Origin: Streptomyces rapamycinicus NRRL 5491
GTDB lineage: Bacteria; Actinomycetota; Actinomycetes; Streptomycetales; Streptomycetaceae
Assembly (NCBI RefSeq): GCF_024298965.1
Contig: NZ_CP085193.1
Location: forward strand, 8,556,001 to 8,620,000
Reading direction: 5' to 3'
DNA length: 64,000 nucleotides
Shown: piece by piece, positions 8,216-16,929 of the stretch
Layout: each line of letters begins with the position of its first letter
Position numbering within the stretch: the stretch's first letter is position 1
Translations under genes and position numbers: made by a program
The notes under the pieces: generated by a model
What the model was told of the DNA's origin: nothing
Database searches by the model: none
The model's input: only the letters and a program-made list of their open reading frames with translations

Positions 8216-9040
8216 TCAGACCGCGCGCGGCAGCGGGACGGAGTCCTCCAGGACGTCCCGCAGATGCCGCTCGACCACCGGCAGCACCTCGGCGATCGGC
8301 ACATCCCGGCCCAGCTCCTCCGAGAGCGAGGTCACACCCGCGTCCCGGATGCCGCACGGCACGATCCGGTCGAACCAGGTGTTGTCCGGATTGCAGTTGA
8401 GCGAGAAGCCGTGCATCGTCACGCCCTTGGCGATCCGCACCCCGATGGCGGCCAGCTTGCGGTCCTCGCGGCGCTGCCCGGCGTTGGACGGGGCGTACTC
8501 CGGCCCGTTCAGCCGTGCGTCGAACTCCTCGTCCTCCAGCCGCGGGTCGAAGTCCAGCTTCAGCCCGCCGAGCCCGGGGCGCTGGTCCACCGGGTCGCCC
8601 AGCACCCACACCCCGCTGCGGCCCTCCACCCGGGTGGTCTCCAGACCGAACTCCGCACAGGTGCGCAGCAGCGCGTCCTCCAGGCGGCGGACATGCGCGA
8701 TGACGTCCACCGGGCGCGGCAGCTTGAGGATCGGATAGCCGACCAGCTGGCCCGGGCCATGCCAGGTGATCTTGCCGCCGCGGTCCACGTCCACGACCGG
8801 GGTGCCGTCCAGGGGTCGCTCGCTGTCGGCCGTGCGCCGCCCCGCCGTGTAGACCGGGGGGTGCTCCAGCAGCAGGCAGGTGTCGGGGATCTCGTCCGCG
8901 AAGCGGGCGGCGTGCACCCGGCGCTGCTCCTGCCACGCCTCCTCGTAGTCCACGGCGTCCGCGCCGAAGCCCAGGTGGACGTAGGCAAGCGCCGATGAAC
9001 CGGGGGCGCACCCCGGGGAAGACGTGGTCACGGCGGTCAC
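8216..9040 (-). CDS. lipB: octanoyltransferase (lipoate biosynthesis)
   Basis: 274 residues; transfers octanoate from acyl carrier protein to lipoyl domains, the step before LipA. Signatures: [29 protein letters not shown], the lysine-containing [17 protein letters not shown], and the catalytic cysteine in [12 protein letters not shown]. About 40 residues ([20 protein letters not shown] onward) are inserted between the GRSGVWV and KLAAIG motifs compared with enterobacterial LipB; such inserts occur in Streptomyces. GTG 9040 has AAGGAG 7 bp upstream. The gene is divergent from the regulator at 9246. Confidence 0.95.
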   Translation of the reverse strand: MTAVTTSSPGCAPGSSALAYVHLGFGADAVDYEEAWQEQRRVHAARFADEIPDTCLLLEHPPVYTAGRRTADSERPLDGTPVVDVDRGGKITWHGPGQLVGYPILKLPRPVDVIAHVRRLEDALLRTCAEFGLETTRVEGRSGVWVLGDPVDQRPGLGGLKLDFDPRLEDEEFDARLNGPEYAPSNAGQRREDRKLAAIGVRIAKGVTMHGFSLNCNPDNTWFDRIVPCGIRDAGVTSLSEELGRDVPIAEVLPVVERHLRDVLEDSVPLPRAV

Positions 9041-9245
9041 GGCAAGCTCCTTCTCGACCCGCGTCGGATGGGGTGGCGGAGCCTCGCGGCGGCGCCCCCG
9101 CCACTGTACGACCGTGTCCCCTTACGTCCGCACCCGGCTCGTTCTCACACGATCGGATGAATGGAGCCGGAGGGCCGCGATCAGCCCTCGAGCGACGGTT
9201 ACATTCGCGCCGTTCCACAGAGCGATCAGGGAGACCGGCAGGCTG

Positions 9246-10913
9246 ATGACGGAACGACCCCCGCAGCGCATTCCCAATCGTCAGCTCGCCGCGCTCATCG
9301 CAGAGGCGGGCTTCTCCAACGCCGGGCTCGCCCGGCGGGTGGACCAGCTCGGACTGGAGCACGGCCTGGACCTGCGGTACGACAAGACATCGGTGACACG
9401 GTGGCTGCGCGGACAGCAGCCGCGCGGCACCACCCCGGCGCTGATCGCCGAGGTGTTCACCCGGCGGCTGGGACGCCGGCTGACCGCCCAGGACCTGGGC
9501 CTGGACGCGTGTGCGCCCGTCTACGCGGGGCTGGAGTTCGCCGCCACCCCGCAGGAGGCGGTGGACATCGTCAGCGGGCTGTGGCGCAAGGACTCCGGGA
9601 GCCATGCGGAGCTGCGGAAGATCGCGTTCACCCCGGCGGGTCTCGTCGTCCCCAGCCGCGACTGGCTGATCGGACGGCCCGACGACCGGGTGGCGCGCGG
9701 CGATCCACCGGCGGGGGCCGCTCCGGCGGGGGCGGCGGTGGGCGCCGGGGCCGGCCCGGGAGCCGGTGCCGCCGGGGCGGCCGGGGTCGGGCGGCTGCCC
9801 GCACAGGGCGGCCGGGCGGGCGGCCCGGTGGGCGGCCCCGCGGGGGCGGCAGTGGGGCGCGCCGTCGGTCAGGGCGCCCAGGGACCTCACGGTCCGCATG
9901 GCACCCATGGCACCCATGGCCCGCACGGCGCCCATGGCGCCCACGGCCCGCAAGGCCGGGCGCCGCTGCCCCGCCAGCGGCGCCACGACCGCGACCGGCG
10001 CGGGCCGGGCTACCGGGTGACCTCCGGCGACATCGCGGCCCTGTGCTCGGTCGGGGAGCTGTTCGCGGCGCTGGACCAGACGTACGGCGGCGGCCACGCC
10101 CGGCAGGCCCTGGTGCGCTATCTGGAGCACGAGGGCGAGCCCATGCTGCGCGGCTCGTACAACGAGGCGACCGGGCGGCGGCTGTTCGGCGCGATCGCCG
10201 ATCTGACCCGGCTCGCCGGATGGACCTCGTTCGACATCGCCGCCCACGGCCTGGCGCAGCGCTACTTCGTCCAGGCGCTGCGGCTGGCGCAGGCGGCCGG
10301 GGACCGCACATACGGCAGCTATGTGCTGGTGACGATGAGCCGCCAGGCCGTCTACCTCGGCCATGGGCGGGAGGCCGTACAGCTGGCCCGGGTGGCCCAG
10401 CAGGGGGTCGGCGGCGGAGCCCCGCCGGTGCTCCAGTCGCTGCTGCACGCGATCGAGGCGCGCGGCCACGGCGTGCTGGGCGAGGTGCGCGCGTGCACCG
10501 CCTCGCTCGCCCGCGCCGAGCGGTCGCTGGAGGCGGCCCGGCCGGGGGACGAGGTGCCGTACTGGGCGCGGCTGTTCGACGAGGCACAGCTGGCCGACGA
10601 ATTCGGCCACTGCCACCGCGATCTGCAGCAGTACCGCGCCGCCGCCCAGCACGCGGAGCGCTCGCTCCAGCTCCACGGCGCCGGTTTCGTGCGCAGCCGG
10701 CTGTTCTGCCGGGTGGTGCTGGCGACGGCGCGGCTGGGCCTCGGCGAGCTGGAGCAGGCGTGCCAGCTGGGCGCGGAGGCGGCGCAGCAGGCGTCGGAGA
10801 TGCGGTCGGTGCGGGCGGCGGAGTACGTACGGGACTTCGAGCGCCGCCTGGAGCCGTACCGCGACGCGGCGCCGGTACGGAGCTACCGGGTGCGGGTGGC
10901 GGCGCTGGGATAG
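9246..10913 (+). CDS. TPR-like regulatory protein with Gly-His repeat linker
   Basis: 555 residues. The N-terminal 100 residues resemble an XRE-like helix-turn-helix (NRQLAALIAEAGFSNAGLARRVDQ...SVTRWLRGQQPRG). An Ala/Gly/Pro-rich linker of about 90 residues follows, including a run of GPHG, THG and AHG units near 214-238. The C-terminal half is helical and TPR-like (ARQALVRYLEHEGEP, QRYFVQALRLAQAAGDRTYG, RAAAQHAERSLQLHG). Proteins of this architecture in Streptomyces (NsdA-like) are regulators of development and antibiotic production; assignment to that group is inference. ATG 9246 is used because the recognisable domain begins there; the frame remains open upstream. It is divergent from lipB. 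Confidence 0.8.
   Translation: MTERPPQRIPNRQLAALIAEAGFSNAGLARRVDQLGLEHGLDLRYDKTSVTRWLRGQQPRGTTPALIAEVFTRRLGRRLTAQDLGLDACAPVYAGLEFAATPQEAVDIVSGLWRKDSGSHAELRKIAFTPAGLVVPSRDWLIGRPDDRVARGDPPAGAAPAGAAVGAGAGPGAGAAGAAGVGRLPAQGGRAGGPVGGPAGAAVGRAVGQGAQGPHGPHGTHGTHGPHGAHGAHGPQGRAPLPRQRRHDRDRRGPGYRVTSGDIAALCSVGELFAALDQTYGGGHARQALVRYLEHEGEPMLRGSYNEATGRRLFGAIADLTRLAGWTSFDIAAHGLAQRYFVQALRLAQAAGDRTYGSYVLVTMSRQAVYLGHGREAVQLARVAQQGVGGGAPPVLQSLLHAIEARGHGVLGEVRACTASLARAERSLEAARPGDEVPYWARLFDEAQLADEFGHCHRDLQQYRAAAQHAERSLQLHGAGFVRSRLFCRVVLATARLGLGELEQACQLGAEAAQQASEMRSVRAAEYVRDFERRLEPYRDAAPVRSYRVRVAALG
9887..9955 (+). repeat. in-frame tandem repeat encoding Gly-His units
   Basis: GGCACCCAT / GGCGCCCAT / GGCCCGCAC 9-bp units repeat in frame inside the regulator gene, giving (G-x-H) triplets: GPHGPHGTHGTHGPHGAHG. 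The pattern looks collagen-like in spacing and potentially metal-binding, and the near-identical units suggest recent slippage. Confidence 0.75.
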
Positions 10914-10966
10914 GGGGCCTGCCCGCCGCCGCTCGGGCGAGGGGCCTGCCCGCCGCCGCTCAGGCG
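10914..10966. repeat. 26-27-bp tandem duplication at a convergent junction
   Basis: GGGGCCTGCCCGCCGCCGCT-type units at 10914-10940 and 10941-10966 are nearly identical. The second unit includes the stop codon of the ArsR gene, so the duplication spans the end of that gene. Confidence 0.7.
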
Positions 10967-11721
10967 TCCAGCACGACGCCGAAGGTGCGCTCCAGACCGG
11001 TGCGACCGGCATCGGTCAGGTTGATCACGCGGCGGCGGCTGCCACGGCGGATCCAGTCCAGCGCGAAGAGCCGGTCCGTCAGGGCGGCGCCCAGCGCCCC
11101 GGCGAGGTGGTGGCGCTGCTCGGTCCAGTCCACGCAGTAGCGGATCAGCTGGCGGCGCCCGGCGAGCTCGTCCGCGTCCACGCCGAACGCCGCCAGCTCC
11201 GCGCGCCCCGGGGCCGTCAGCCGGTACGTGGTGTCCTTGCCCGGGGCGGAGAGCCGGTCGCCCTCCGCCGCCTCCGGGTGGAAGCGCCCGTCGCCGCCCT
11301 CCAGCACCCCGCGCTCCAGCAGCGCCGCCATAAGGGTCACGCCGAGGGCGCCCGCGACATGGTCGTAGCAGGTGCGCGCCCGGCGCAGGGCGTGTGCGTG
11401 GGTGCTCTGCCGCAGCGAGGTGACGGGCAGCGGCGGGGCGATCCTGGCCAGCGCCTCGAGCGCCTCGCCGACGGCGGGACCGGTCAGCCGGTAGTACCGG
11501 TGCCGCCCGTGCCGCTCGACCCGCACCACCCCGGCCTCCAGCAATTTGGCCAGATGCCCACTCACCGTGGACGCGCTGACCCCGGCCTCACCGGCCAGCA
11601 CGCTGGCGGGCAGCGCACGCCCCTCCAGCAGCGCCCGCAGGACGCGGGCACGGGACGGGTCGGCGATCGCGGCGGCCGCGCGGGCGATGTCGGCGTCACG
11701 GGCATCCGTGGTGGTGGCCAT
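10960..11721 (-). CDS. ArsR-family transcriptional regulator
   Basis: 253 residues from ATG 11721 (the frame is open to 11820, but homology begins at ADIARAAAAIADPSRARVLR). A winged helix-turn-helix of ArsR type spans about 8-90 (LPASVLAGEAGVSASTVSGHLAKLLEAGVVRVERHGRH has recognition helix SASTVSGHL). The C-terminal half (DHVAGALGVTLMAALLERG, RYCVDWTEQRHHLAGALG) is the extension seen in larger ArsR regulators that pair with efflux pumps. It is divergent from an MFS transporter gene, and two identical-pattern palindromes lie between them. It probably represses the pump and itself. Confidence 0.88.
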   Translation of the reverse strand: MATTTDARDADIARAAAAIADPSRARVLRALLEGRALPASVLAGEAGVSASTVSGHLAKLLEAGVVRVERHGRHRYYRLTGPAVGEALEALARIAPPLPVTSLRQSTHAHALRRARTCYDHVAGALGVTLMAALLERGVLEGGDGRFHPEAAEGDRLSAPGKDTTYRLTAPGRAELAAFGVDADELAGRRQLIRYCVDWTEQRHHLAGALGAALTDRLFALDWIRRGSRRRVINLTDAGRTGLERTFGVVLDA

Positions 11722-11745
11722 GGTTCCAGCGTAGGACGGGGTCGC

Positions 11746-11761
11746 TTCGGCGAGGGCCGAA
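11746..11761. promoter_or_regulatory. candidate ArsR operator 1
   Basis: TTCGGC GAGG GCCGAA, a 6-4-6 perfect inverted repeat 25 bp upstream of the regulator ATG. Its pattern TTCGGY-N4-RCCGAA is the same as at 11828-11843. Confidence 0.65.
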
Positions 11762-11827
11762 GTGTGGCGGGGCGGCCACGTGCGCCCTCGGCGGGTGGCG
11801 CGGGCCGCGGTTCCGGGCACGCCATGG

Positions 11828-11843
11828 TTCGGTCCGTACCGAA
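11828..11843. promoter_or_regulatory. candidate ArsR operator 2
   Basis: TTCGGT CCGT ACCGAA, a 6-4-6 perfect inverted repeat 24 bp upstream of the MFS gene ATG. The two sites are 82 bp apart, start to start, one next to each divergent gene. Confidence 0.65.
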
Positions 11844-11867
11844 GCGATCAGGAGTGAGGCTGGGGGC

Positions 11868-13310
11868 ATGAGGACGTACCGCTCCACACACCGGCCGCCG
11901 CGATCCTCGGACCCGCCCGTGGCGGGCGCCGTGCGGAAGGGGCCGCTGCTCGCCATCTGCCTCGGCTACTTCCTGGTCATCCTCGACGTCACCGTCGTCA
12001 ACGTGGCCGTGCCCCGCATCGGGGCCGGGCTGGGTGCCGGGCAGGGGGCGCTGCAGTGGATCGTGGACGGGTACACGCTCGTCTTCGCCGGGCTGTTGCT
12101 GCTCTGCGGGGGACTGGGGGACCGGCTGGGCCACCGGCGGGTGTTCCTCGCCGGGCTCGGGCTGTTCACGGTGGCCTCCGCCGCGTGCGCGCTCGCGCCG
12201 ACCGCCGGCTTTCTGATCGGCGCGCGGCTGGCGCAGGGGGCCGGGGCGGCGACCATGGTGCCCGCCTCGCTCGCGCTGCTCGGGGCGCTGCATCCCGAAC
12301 CCGGCGCGCGGGCGCGGGCGTTCGGGGTGTGGGGCGGGATCGCCGGGGTCGCCGCCGCGGCCGGTCCGGTGCTCGGCGGGGTGCTGGTGTGGGGTGTGGG
12401 CTGGCGGACCGTGTTCCTCGTCAACATCCCGCTGGGCGCGCTCGCCATCTGGCTCACCGTCCGCCATGTGCCCGCCACGCGGCCGCGCGCGGAGCGTCCG
12501 TCGCTGGACCTCGCCGCCCAGCTCACCGGCGTCGGCGCGGTGGCCGCCCTGACGGCCGGGCTGAACGAGGCGGGCGGGCGCGGCTGGACCGATCCGCTGG
12601 TGCTCGGCGCGCTGGCGGCGGCGCCGCTCGCGGGGGCGCTGTTCCTGTGGCTGGAGCGGCGCGCGGCGGCGCCCGCGCTGCCACCGCGGCTGCTGACCGG
12701 TTTCCGGTTCCCGGCCGCCCTGGCCGTCGGGGTGCTGCTCAACCTCGGCTTCTACGGGCTGCTCTTCCTCACCACCCTCTACTTCCAGCGCCACCGCGGC
12801 TGGGACCCGCTCGCCACCGGTCTGGCGCTGCTGCCGATGGGCGCGCTGGTGGCGGCCGCCTCGCCGCTGTCCGGCCGGGTCGCGGCGCGCGCCGGCACCC
12901 ATGTCCCGGCCGTGGCAGGGCTGCTGACCGGGGCCGTGGGGCTGCTCGGCTGGGCGGCCGTGGGGCCGCATACGCCGTATGCGCTGCTGGTCGTGCCGCT
13001 GCTGCTGACCGGGTTCGGCACCTCGTTCACCATGCCGTCGGCGACGATCGCGGCGATGGAGGCCGCGCCGCACGAGGTGCGCGGCGCGGCGTCGGGCGCG
13101 TTCAACGCGGCGCGGCAACTGGGCAGCGCCATCGGCGTGGCCCTGTTCGGAACCCTCGCGGCGGCGTCCGCCAACTCCGCCTTCTACGCCGGGATGCGGC
13201 TGTCCGCCGTGATCGCGGCCGGATGCTTCGTATGCGGCGCGATCCTGGCGGCACTGTCGGGACCCGCTGCCCGCACCATGCCCAACCCCGCTGCCACGGA
13301 CGGGTCTTGA
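11868..13310 (+). CDS. MFS drug efflux transporter (DHA2 family)
   Basis: 480 residues with about 14 hydrophobic segments. The first helix region carries CLGYFLVILDVTVVNVAVPRI, with the Asp typical of H+ antiporters of the DHA2 (14-TM) group. Motif A-like sequence GLGDRLGHRRVF follows helix 2, and motif C-like GGIAGVAAAAGPVLGGVLV lies in helix 5. Expected to export hydrophobic compounds in exchange for protons. ATG 11868 has weak spacing to AGGAGTGAGG upstream. The divergent ArsR-family gene and the shared operators indicate inducible expression; the substrate cannot be told from sequence. Confidence 0.9.
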   Translation: MRTYRSTHRPPRSSDPPVAGAVRKGPLLAICLGYFLVILDVTVVNVAVPRIGAGLGAGQGALQWIVDGYTLVFAGLLLLCGGLGDRLGHRRVFLAGLGLFTVASAACALAPTAGFLIGARLAQGAGAATMVPASLALLGALHPEPGARARAFGVWGGIAGVAAAAGPVLGGVLVWGVGWRTVFLVNIPLGALAIWLTVRHVPATRPRAERPSLDLAAQLTGVGAVAALTAGLNEAGGRGWTDPLVLGALAAAPLAGALFLWLERRAAAPALPPRLLTGFRFPAALAVGVLLNLGFYGLLFLTTLYFQRHRGWDPLATGLALLPMGALVAAASPLSGRVAARAGTHVPAVAGLLTGAVGLLGWAAVGPHTPYALLVVPLLLTGFGTSFTMPSATIAAMEAAPHEVRGAASGAFNAARQLGSAIGVALFGTLAAASANSAFYAGMRLSAVIAAGCFVCGAILAALSGPAARTMPNPAATDGS

Positions 13311-13463
13311 CGCACAGTCGCGCCGCACGCGGGCCCCAGTGGTCCTGCCGCCCCGCGGGCGCGCGCAGGCCACCACGGCGGCACGGGCCGGGGCTCGGGC
13401 CGGACCCGGCTCCTGGCGGGGCGCCCAAGCCGAACCAGCCGCGTGCCGCGAGTGGGCCAAGGG

Positions 13464-13609
13464 GTGTCCGGCGGATCTTGACGCCTGCGGCGCGCCACGC
13501 GGCGGAGCCGCATATCGATGCTGTCCCCTCCCCGCCCCTTTCCACAACTGGGGCTGAAGCCCCAGACCCCGGGGGCCCAGGGGCGAAGCCCCTGCCACGC
13601 GGTGGCCAC
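13464..13609. repeat. dispersed GC-rich palindromic repeat, copy R2
   Basis: Begins GGTGTCCGGCGGATCTTGAC, then CTGCGGCG, CGCGGCGGAGCCGCATATCG, the CCCCTCCCCGCCCC tract, GGGGCTGAAGCCCC and AGGGGCGAAGCCCCT hairpins. It sits in the 487-bp convergent gap 13311-13797; the rest of that gap shows no coding pattern. Confidence 0.75.
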
Positions 13610-13797
13610 CCCGTGAGCCCGGCCCGCGCTCCGCGTCGGCTCAGCCCATGGGCTTCGGGGCGATCAAGGCGAACGGCGCCCCTGCGGACCGCGCGGATGG
13701 CGCCGGTCGGGCCGCCGTGGCGCGGGTGCCGGTCTTCCCTGGCCGTGGGCCGTAACGGGAGCCTGGCCTCAGCGGTGAGCCCCCGCAGGGGCCCGGG

Positions 13798-15129
13798 TCA
13801 GGCCGCTGCGGCGGGCAAGGTGCCCGTATGTGTGTCGGAGCCCGAGTCCGGTGGGGCGCCGAAGTCGCTGAGGACTGCTCGGGCGGCTCGGCGGCCGGAG
13901 GCCAGGGCGCCTTGGACCGTGCTGGAGTCGCGGTGGTCGCCGCAGACGTACAGGCCGGACAGCAGTCGCACTGGGCGGCGTGGGTCGTGGGGTGCGGGCA
14001 TGGCCGGGACGGCGTACGGGTCGTGGTGGGCGGCCAGCAGGTCCCAGCCCGCCGTCGGTGTTCCGTACACCGCCGCCAGTTGGGCCCGGACGGCCCGGTC
14101 GAGTTCGGCGGTCGGCAGTGCGGCGGAGGTGCCCAGCACCGTGGAGGTGATCAGTACCCGGCCGGGCGGGGTGCGCGAGGGGTCCACCTCGCTGGCCACC
14201 ATGGTGTGGGCCACCGGGCCCGGCCCGCCCGCGGCGAGTATCAGCGCGGGCTCGCGCAGCGGCGGCCGGTCGGCGGTGTGGTGCACCACCGTGACCGGGT
14301 GGAAGGCCGGCACCCGCAGCCCGGGCAGCAGCCCGGCCGCGTCGTGCGCCCCGGTGGCCACCAGCACCGCTCGGCAGCCGAACTCGCCGTGTTCGGCGGT
14401 GGCCACGGCGGTGGTGGAGGCCGATACGGCCCGGACGCCCGTACGGACCGTCCCCGGCGGCAGCGCGGCCGCGAGCAGTTCGGGGACGGTGGACGCGCCG
14501 CCCGCCGGGAGGCAGAGGCGGCCGCGTGCGTAACCGCGCAGCGCGAGGTCCGCGCAGCGGCTCGAGGTGGTGAGGTCCGGGTCGCTCAGCAGTGAGACGA
14601 GCAGCGGACGCAGCACCCCCTCGACCGTACGAGCAGGTAGGCCCCGCCCCCCCAGGGTCTCGGAGACCGGCCGGTCGGGGCGGGCGAGCAGGCGGTCCGC
14701 GGGCAGGGCGGCGAGCCTGCCGAGCGCGGCACCGAGTCGGGCCTGGTCGAGCCCGCTGCCGAGCGGCGCGCGGGCGGCGTTCGCGAGGGCGCGTGCCGTG
14801 GTGAATGCGCCCCTCATGCTCCGGGGCGTGTCCACCCGGTGCGTACGGCCCTCGCTGTGGACCAGCACCCCCTGGGCGAAGGGGCGCAGGGCGAGGGCGC
14901 CGAGCCCCGGAGTGCGCCGCAACTCCGGGAACGAGGTGTTCATCAGATGGCCGGTGCGGTCCAGCCGGAAGCCGTCCACGGTCTCGGTGGTCATCCGTCC
15001 GCCCACGTGGGGCGCGGCCTCGAGCACCGTGACCGCGACTCCCGCGCCGGTCAGCCGATGGGCCGCGGCCAGTCCCGCGAGCCCGGCGCCGACGATGACG
15101 ACGTCCGTGCGGTGCGCGCGCTTGAGCAC
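13798..15129 (-). CDS. FAD-dependent oxidoreductase (NAD(P)-binding, amine-oxidase-like)
   Basis: 443 residues. The N-terminal Rossmann dinucleotide fold VVIVGAGLAGLAAAHRL is followed by EAAPHVGGRMTTE, the second FAD signature of the amine oxidase/phytoene desaturase superfamily. The C-terminal FAD segment GLYVCGDHRDSSTVQGALASG completes the cofactor site. GTG 15129 has GGGAGGACAC just upstream. It could act on a carotenoid, polyamine or other amine; there are no pathway partners next to it, so the substrate is unknown. It lies downstream of the TIGR01777 gene on the same strand after 257 bp. Confidence 0.87.
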   Translation of the reverse strand: MLKRAHRTDVVIVGAGLAGLAAAHRLTGAGVAVTVLEAAPHVGGRMTTETVDGFRLDRTGHLMNTSFPELRRTPGLGALALRPFAQGVLVHSEGRTHRVDTPRSMRGAFTTARALANAARAPLGSGLDQARLGAALGRLAALPADRLLARPDRPVSETLGGRGLPARTVEGVLRPLLVSLLSDPDLTTSSRCADLALRGYARGRLCLPAGGASTVPELLAAALPPGTVRTGVRAVSASTTAVATAEHGEFGCRAVLVATGAHDAAGLLPGLRVPAFHPVTVVHHTADRPPLREPALILAAGGPGPVAHTMVASEVDPSRTPPGRVLITSTVLGTSAALPTAELDRAVRAQLAAVYGTPTAGWDLLAAHHDPYAVPAMPAPHDPRRPVRLLSGLYVCGDHRDSSTVQGALASGRRAARAVLSDFGAPPDSGSDTHTGTLPAAAA

Positions 15130-15386
15130 GTGTCCTCCCCGAGGTCGGTGCGTCCGTCACGGGGGCTGCTGCCCCGACCGGCGGCCCGGATGCGTGGGTC
15201 CCGCGAGTCGGCTCGGCGAGACGGTCTTGACAGTACGGACAAAAACGGTCGATGCCAGACGCGCATCGACCGGGCACGGGCGCACACCGGTCGCACACCA
15301 GTCGCACACCGCCATCGAACGGTCCGCGGCCGGGGGAGGAGAGAGAGCGGGGGAGAGCGGGAGGGGGCGCGGAACGCCCAACTCCC

Positions 15387-16277
15387 TTACCTGAGCGCCG
15401 CCTTGATCGCCTCTTCCACATGCGGGCAGGCGAACGTGAAGCCGGAGTCCAGAAGGCGGCGCGGAACGGCCCGGACGCTGCCGAGGACGTCCCCGGACAT
15501 CTCGCCCAGGGCGATCCGCAGCGCGGGCGCCGGGACCGAGAAGAGCGTGGGGCGGCCCAGCACCCGGCCCATGGCGGCCGTGATCTCGCGGTTGGTCACC
15601 GGCGTCGGCGCCGTGAGGTTGACCGGCCCGCTGAGCTCGGACGTGTCGAGGATGTGGCGCAGCGCGGCGATGTGGTCCCGCAGCGCGATGAAGCTCCAGT
15701 ACTGCCGGCCGCTGCCCATCCGCCCGCCGAGCCCCAGCTTGAACAAGGGGAAGAGCTTCCCCCACGCCCCGCCCTCGGCGGAGACCACGAGACCGGTCCG
15801 GGCGAAGACCGTACGGACGCCCGCCTCCTGCGCCGCGGTCGCCGCCTCCTCCCAGTCCTGGCAGAGATCCGGAAGGAAACCGTGGCCGGGGGGCGCACTC
15901 TCGTCGACCGCGCGCTCCCCGGTGTCACCGTAGAACCCCACCGCGCTCCCGCTCACCAGCACCCGCGGCGGGGTGTCCAGCGAGGCGATCGCCTCGGCGA
16001 TGGCGGCGGTGCCCAGCACCCGGCTGTCCCGGATCTCCTTCTTGTACGCGTCGGTCCAGCGCCGGTCGCCGACGCCCGCGCCCGCGAGATGGAACACGGC
16101 CTCACAGCCCATCAGCCCGGAGGCGTCGACCCACTGCCGCCGCGGGTCCCACTCCACCTCGTCCTCCGCACGCGGCGGGCGCCGCACCAGACGCACCACC
16201 TGGTGGCCGTCCTCGCGCAGCGAGCGGACGAGTGTCGTGCCGATGAGCCCGGAGGAGCCGGTGACCGCGATACGCAT
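15387..16277 (-). CDS. TIGR01777 family epimerase (SDR superfamily)
   Basis: 296 residues. N-terminal NAD(P)-binding MRIAVTGSSGLIGTTLVRSL, the family-typical NLAG-like FHLAGAGVGDRRW, SRVLGTAAIAEAI, and the C-terminal DUF1731 segment (PAPALRIALGEMSGDVLGSV, RRLLDSGFTFACPHVEEAI). ATG 16277 is where homology begins. Homologs lie near lipB in Mycobacterium and are called cell-division inhibitor-like or SulA-like by old annotation without real evidence. The reaction is unknown. Divergent from the GNAT gene (67-bp gap). Confidence 0.9.
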   Translation of the reverse strand: MRIAVTGSSGLIGTTLVRSLREDGHQVVRLVRRPPRAEDEVEWDPRRQWVDASGLMGCEAVFHLAGAGVGDRRWTDAYKKEIRDSRVLGTAAIAEAIASLDTPPRVLVSGSAVGFYGDTGERAVDESAPPGHGFLPDLCQDWEEAATAAQEAGVRTVFARTGLVVSAEGGAWGKLFPLFKLGLGGRMGSGRQYWSFIALRDHIAALRHILDTSELSGPVNLTAPTPVTNREITAAMGRVLGRPTLFSVPAPALRIALGEMSGDVLGSVRAVPRRLLDSGFTFACPHVEEAIKAALR

Positions 16278-16344
16278 GGCCCCATCCTGCCCTCGATCAC
16301 GGGAGGGATGTCGGACAACGGGCGGGCGTGGCACAGTGATCCGC

Positions 16345-16902
16345 ATGCCCCAGCCCTGCGACCTGCCCCAACCGCCCCAACCGTCCCGGCGGCCCGAGCG
16401 GTCCGAGCGGCCCGGGCTGATCATCCGACCCGCCGTGCACGACGACGACACGGCGCTGGCCGAGCTCGACCGCCGCACCTGGTCGCCCCTGCACGCCGTA
16501 CAGCCGAAGCCGCGGCCGCCGTACGACCCCTTCTTCACCCTCCACAACCGCGTCGAGCAGATCATCGTGGCCGAGCTCGCCGGGTCCCCCGTCGGCTACC
16601 TACGGCTCGTGCCGCCGACCCCGCTGGCCTGCAACGCCCATGTCCGCCAGATACAGGGGCTCGCGGTGGACGAGCGGATGCGGGGCAAGGGCGTGGCGCG
16701 GGCGCTGCTCGGCGCCGCGTACCAGGAGGCACGGCGGCAGGGCGCGACCCGCATGACCCTGCGGGTGCTGGGCCACAACACGCCCGCACGGCGGCTGTAC
16801 GCGTCGGAGGGGTTCGTGGTGGAGGGCGTGCTGCCGGGGGAGTTCCTGCTGGAGGGGGAGTACGTGGACGATGTGCTGATGGGGCGCCCGCTGGACCGCT
16901 GA
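16345..16902 (+). CDS. GNAT family N-acetyltransferase
   Basis: 185 residues. After a Pro-rich start, the GNAT fold covers about 28-180: LIIRPAVHDDDTALAELDRR, then IQGLAVDERMRGKGVARALL, which holds the acetyl-CoA pyrophosphate loop (R-G-K-G-V-A), and TLRVLGHNTPARRLYASEGF with the typical beta-bulge and Tyr. Substrate unknown. ATG 16345 is the first start after the divergent gene and lacks a strong ribosome site; start is uncertain by a few codons. It converges with the DUF4240 gene, leaving 27 bp. Confidence 0.85.
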   Translation: MPQPCDLPQPPQPSRRPERSERPGLIIRPAVHDDDTALAELDRRTWSPLHAVQPKPRPPYDPFFTLHNRVEQIIVAELAGSPVGYLRLVPPTPLACNAHVRQIQGLAVDERMRGKGVARALLGAAYQEARRQGATRMTLRVLGHNTPARRLYASEGFVVEGVLPGEFLLEGEYVDDVLMGRPLDR

Positions 16903-16929
16903 GGCGCTGCCGGGTGCCGGGCGGTCACA

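Noticed and set aside
7242..8998. Long plus-strand open frame opposite lipA and lipB
   Set aside because: Mirror frame created by GC-rich codon bias; the minus-strand proteins carry full lipA and lipB motifs.
7842..11012. Minus-strand open frame of over 1000 codons across lipB and the regulator
   Set aside because: Arg/Gly/Pro-rich composition and overlap with well-supported genes in the correct frames.
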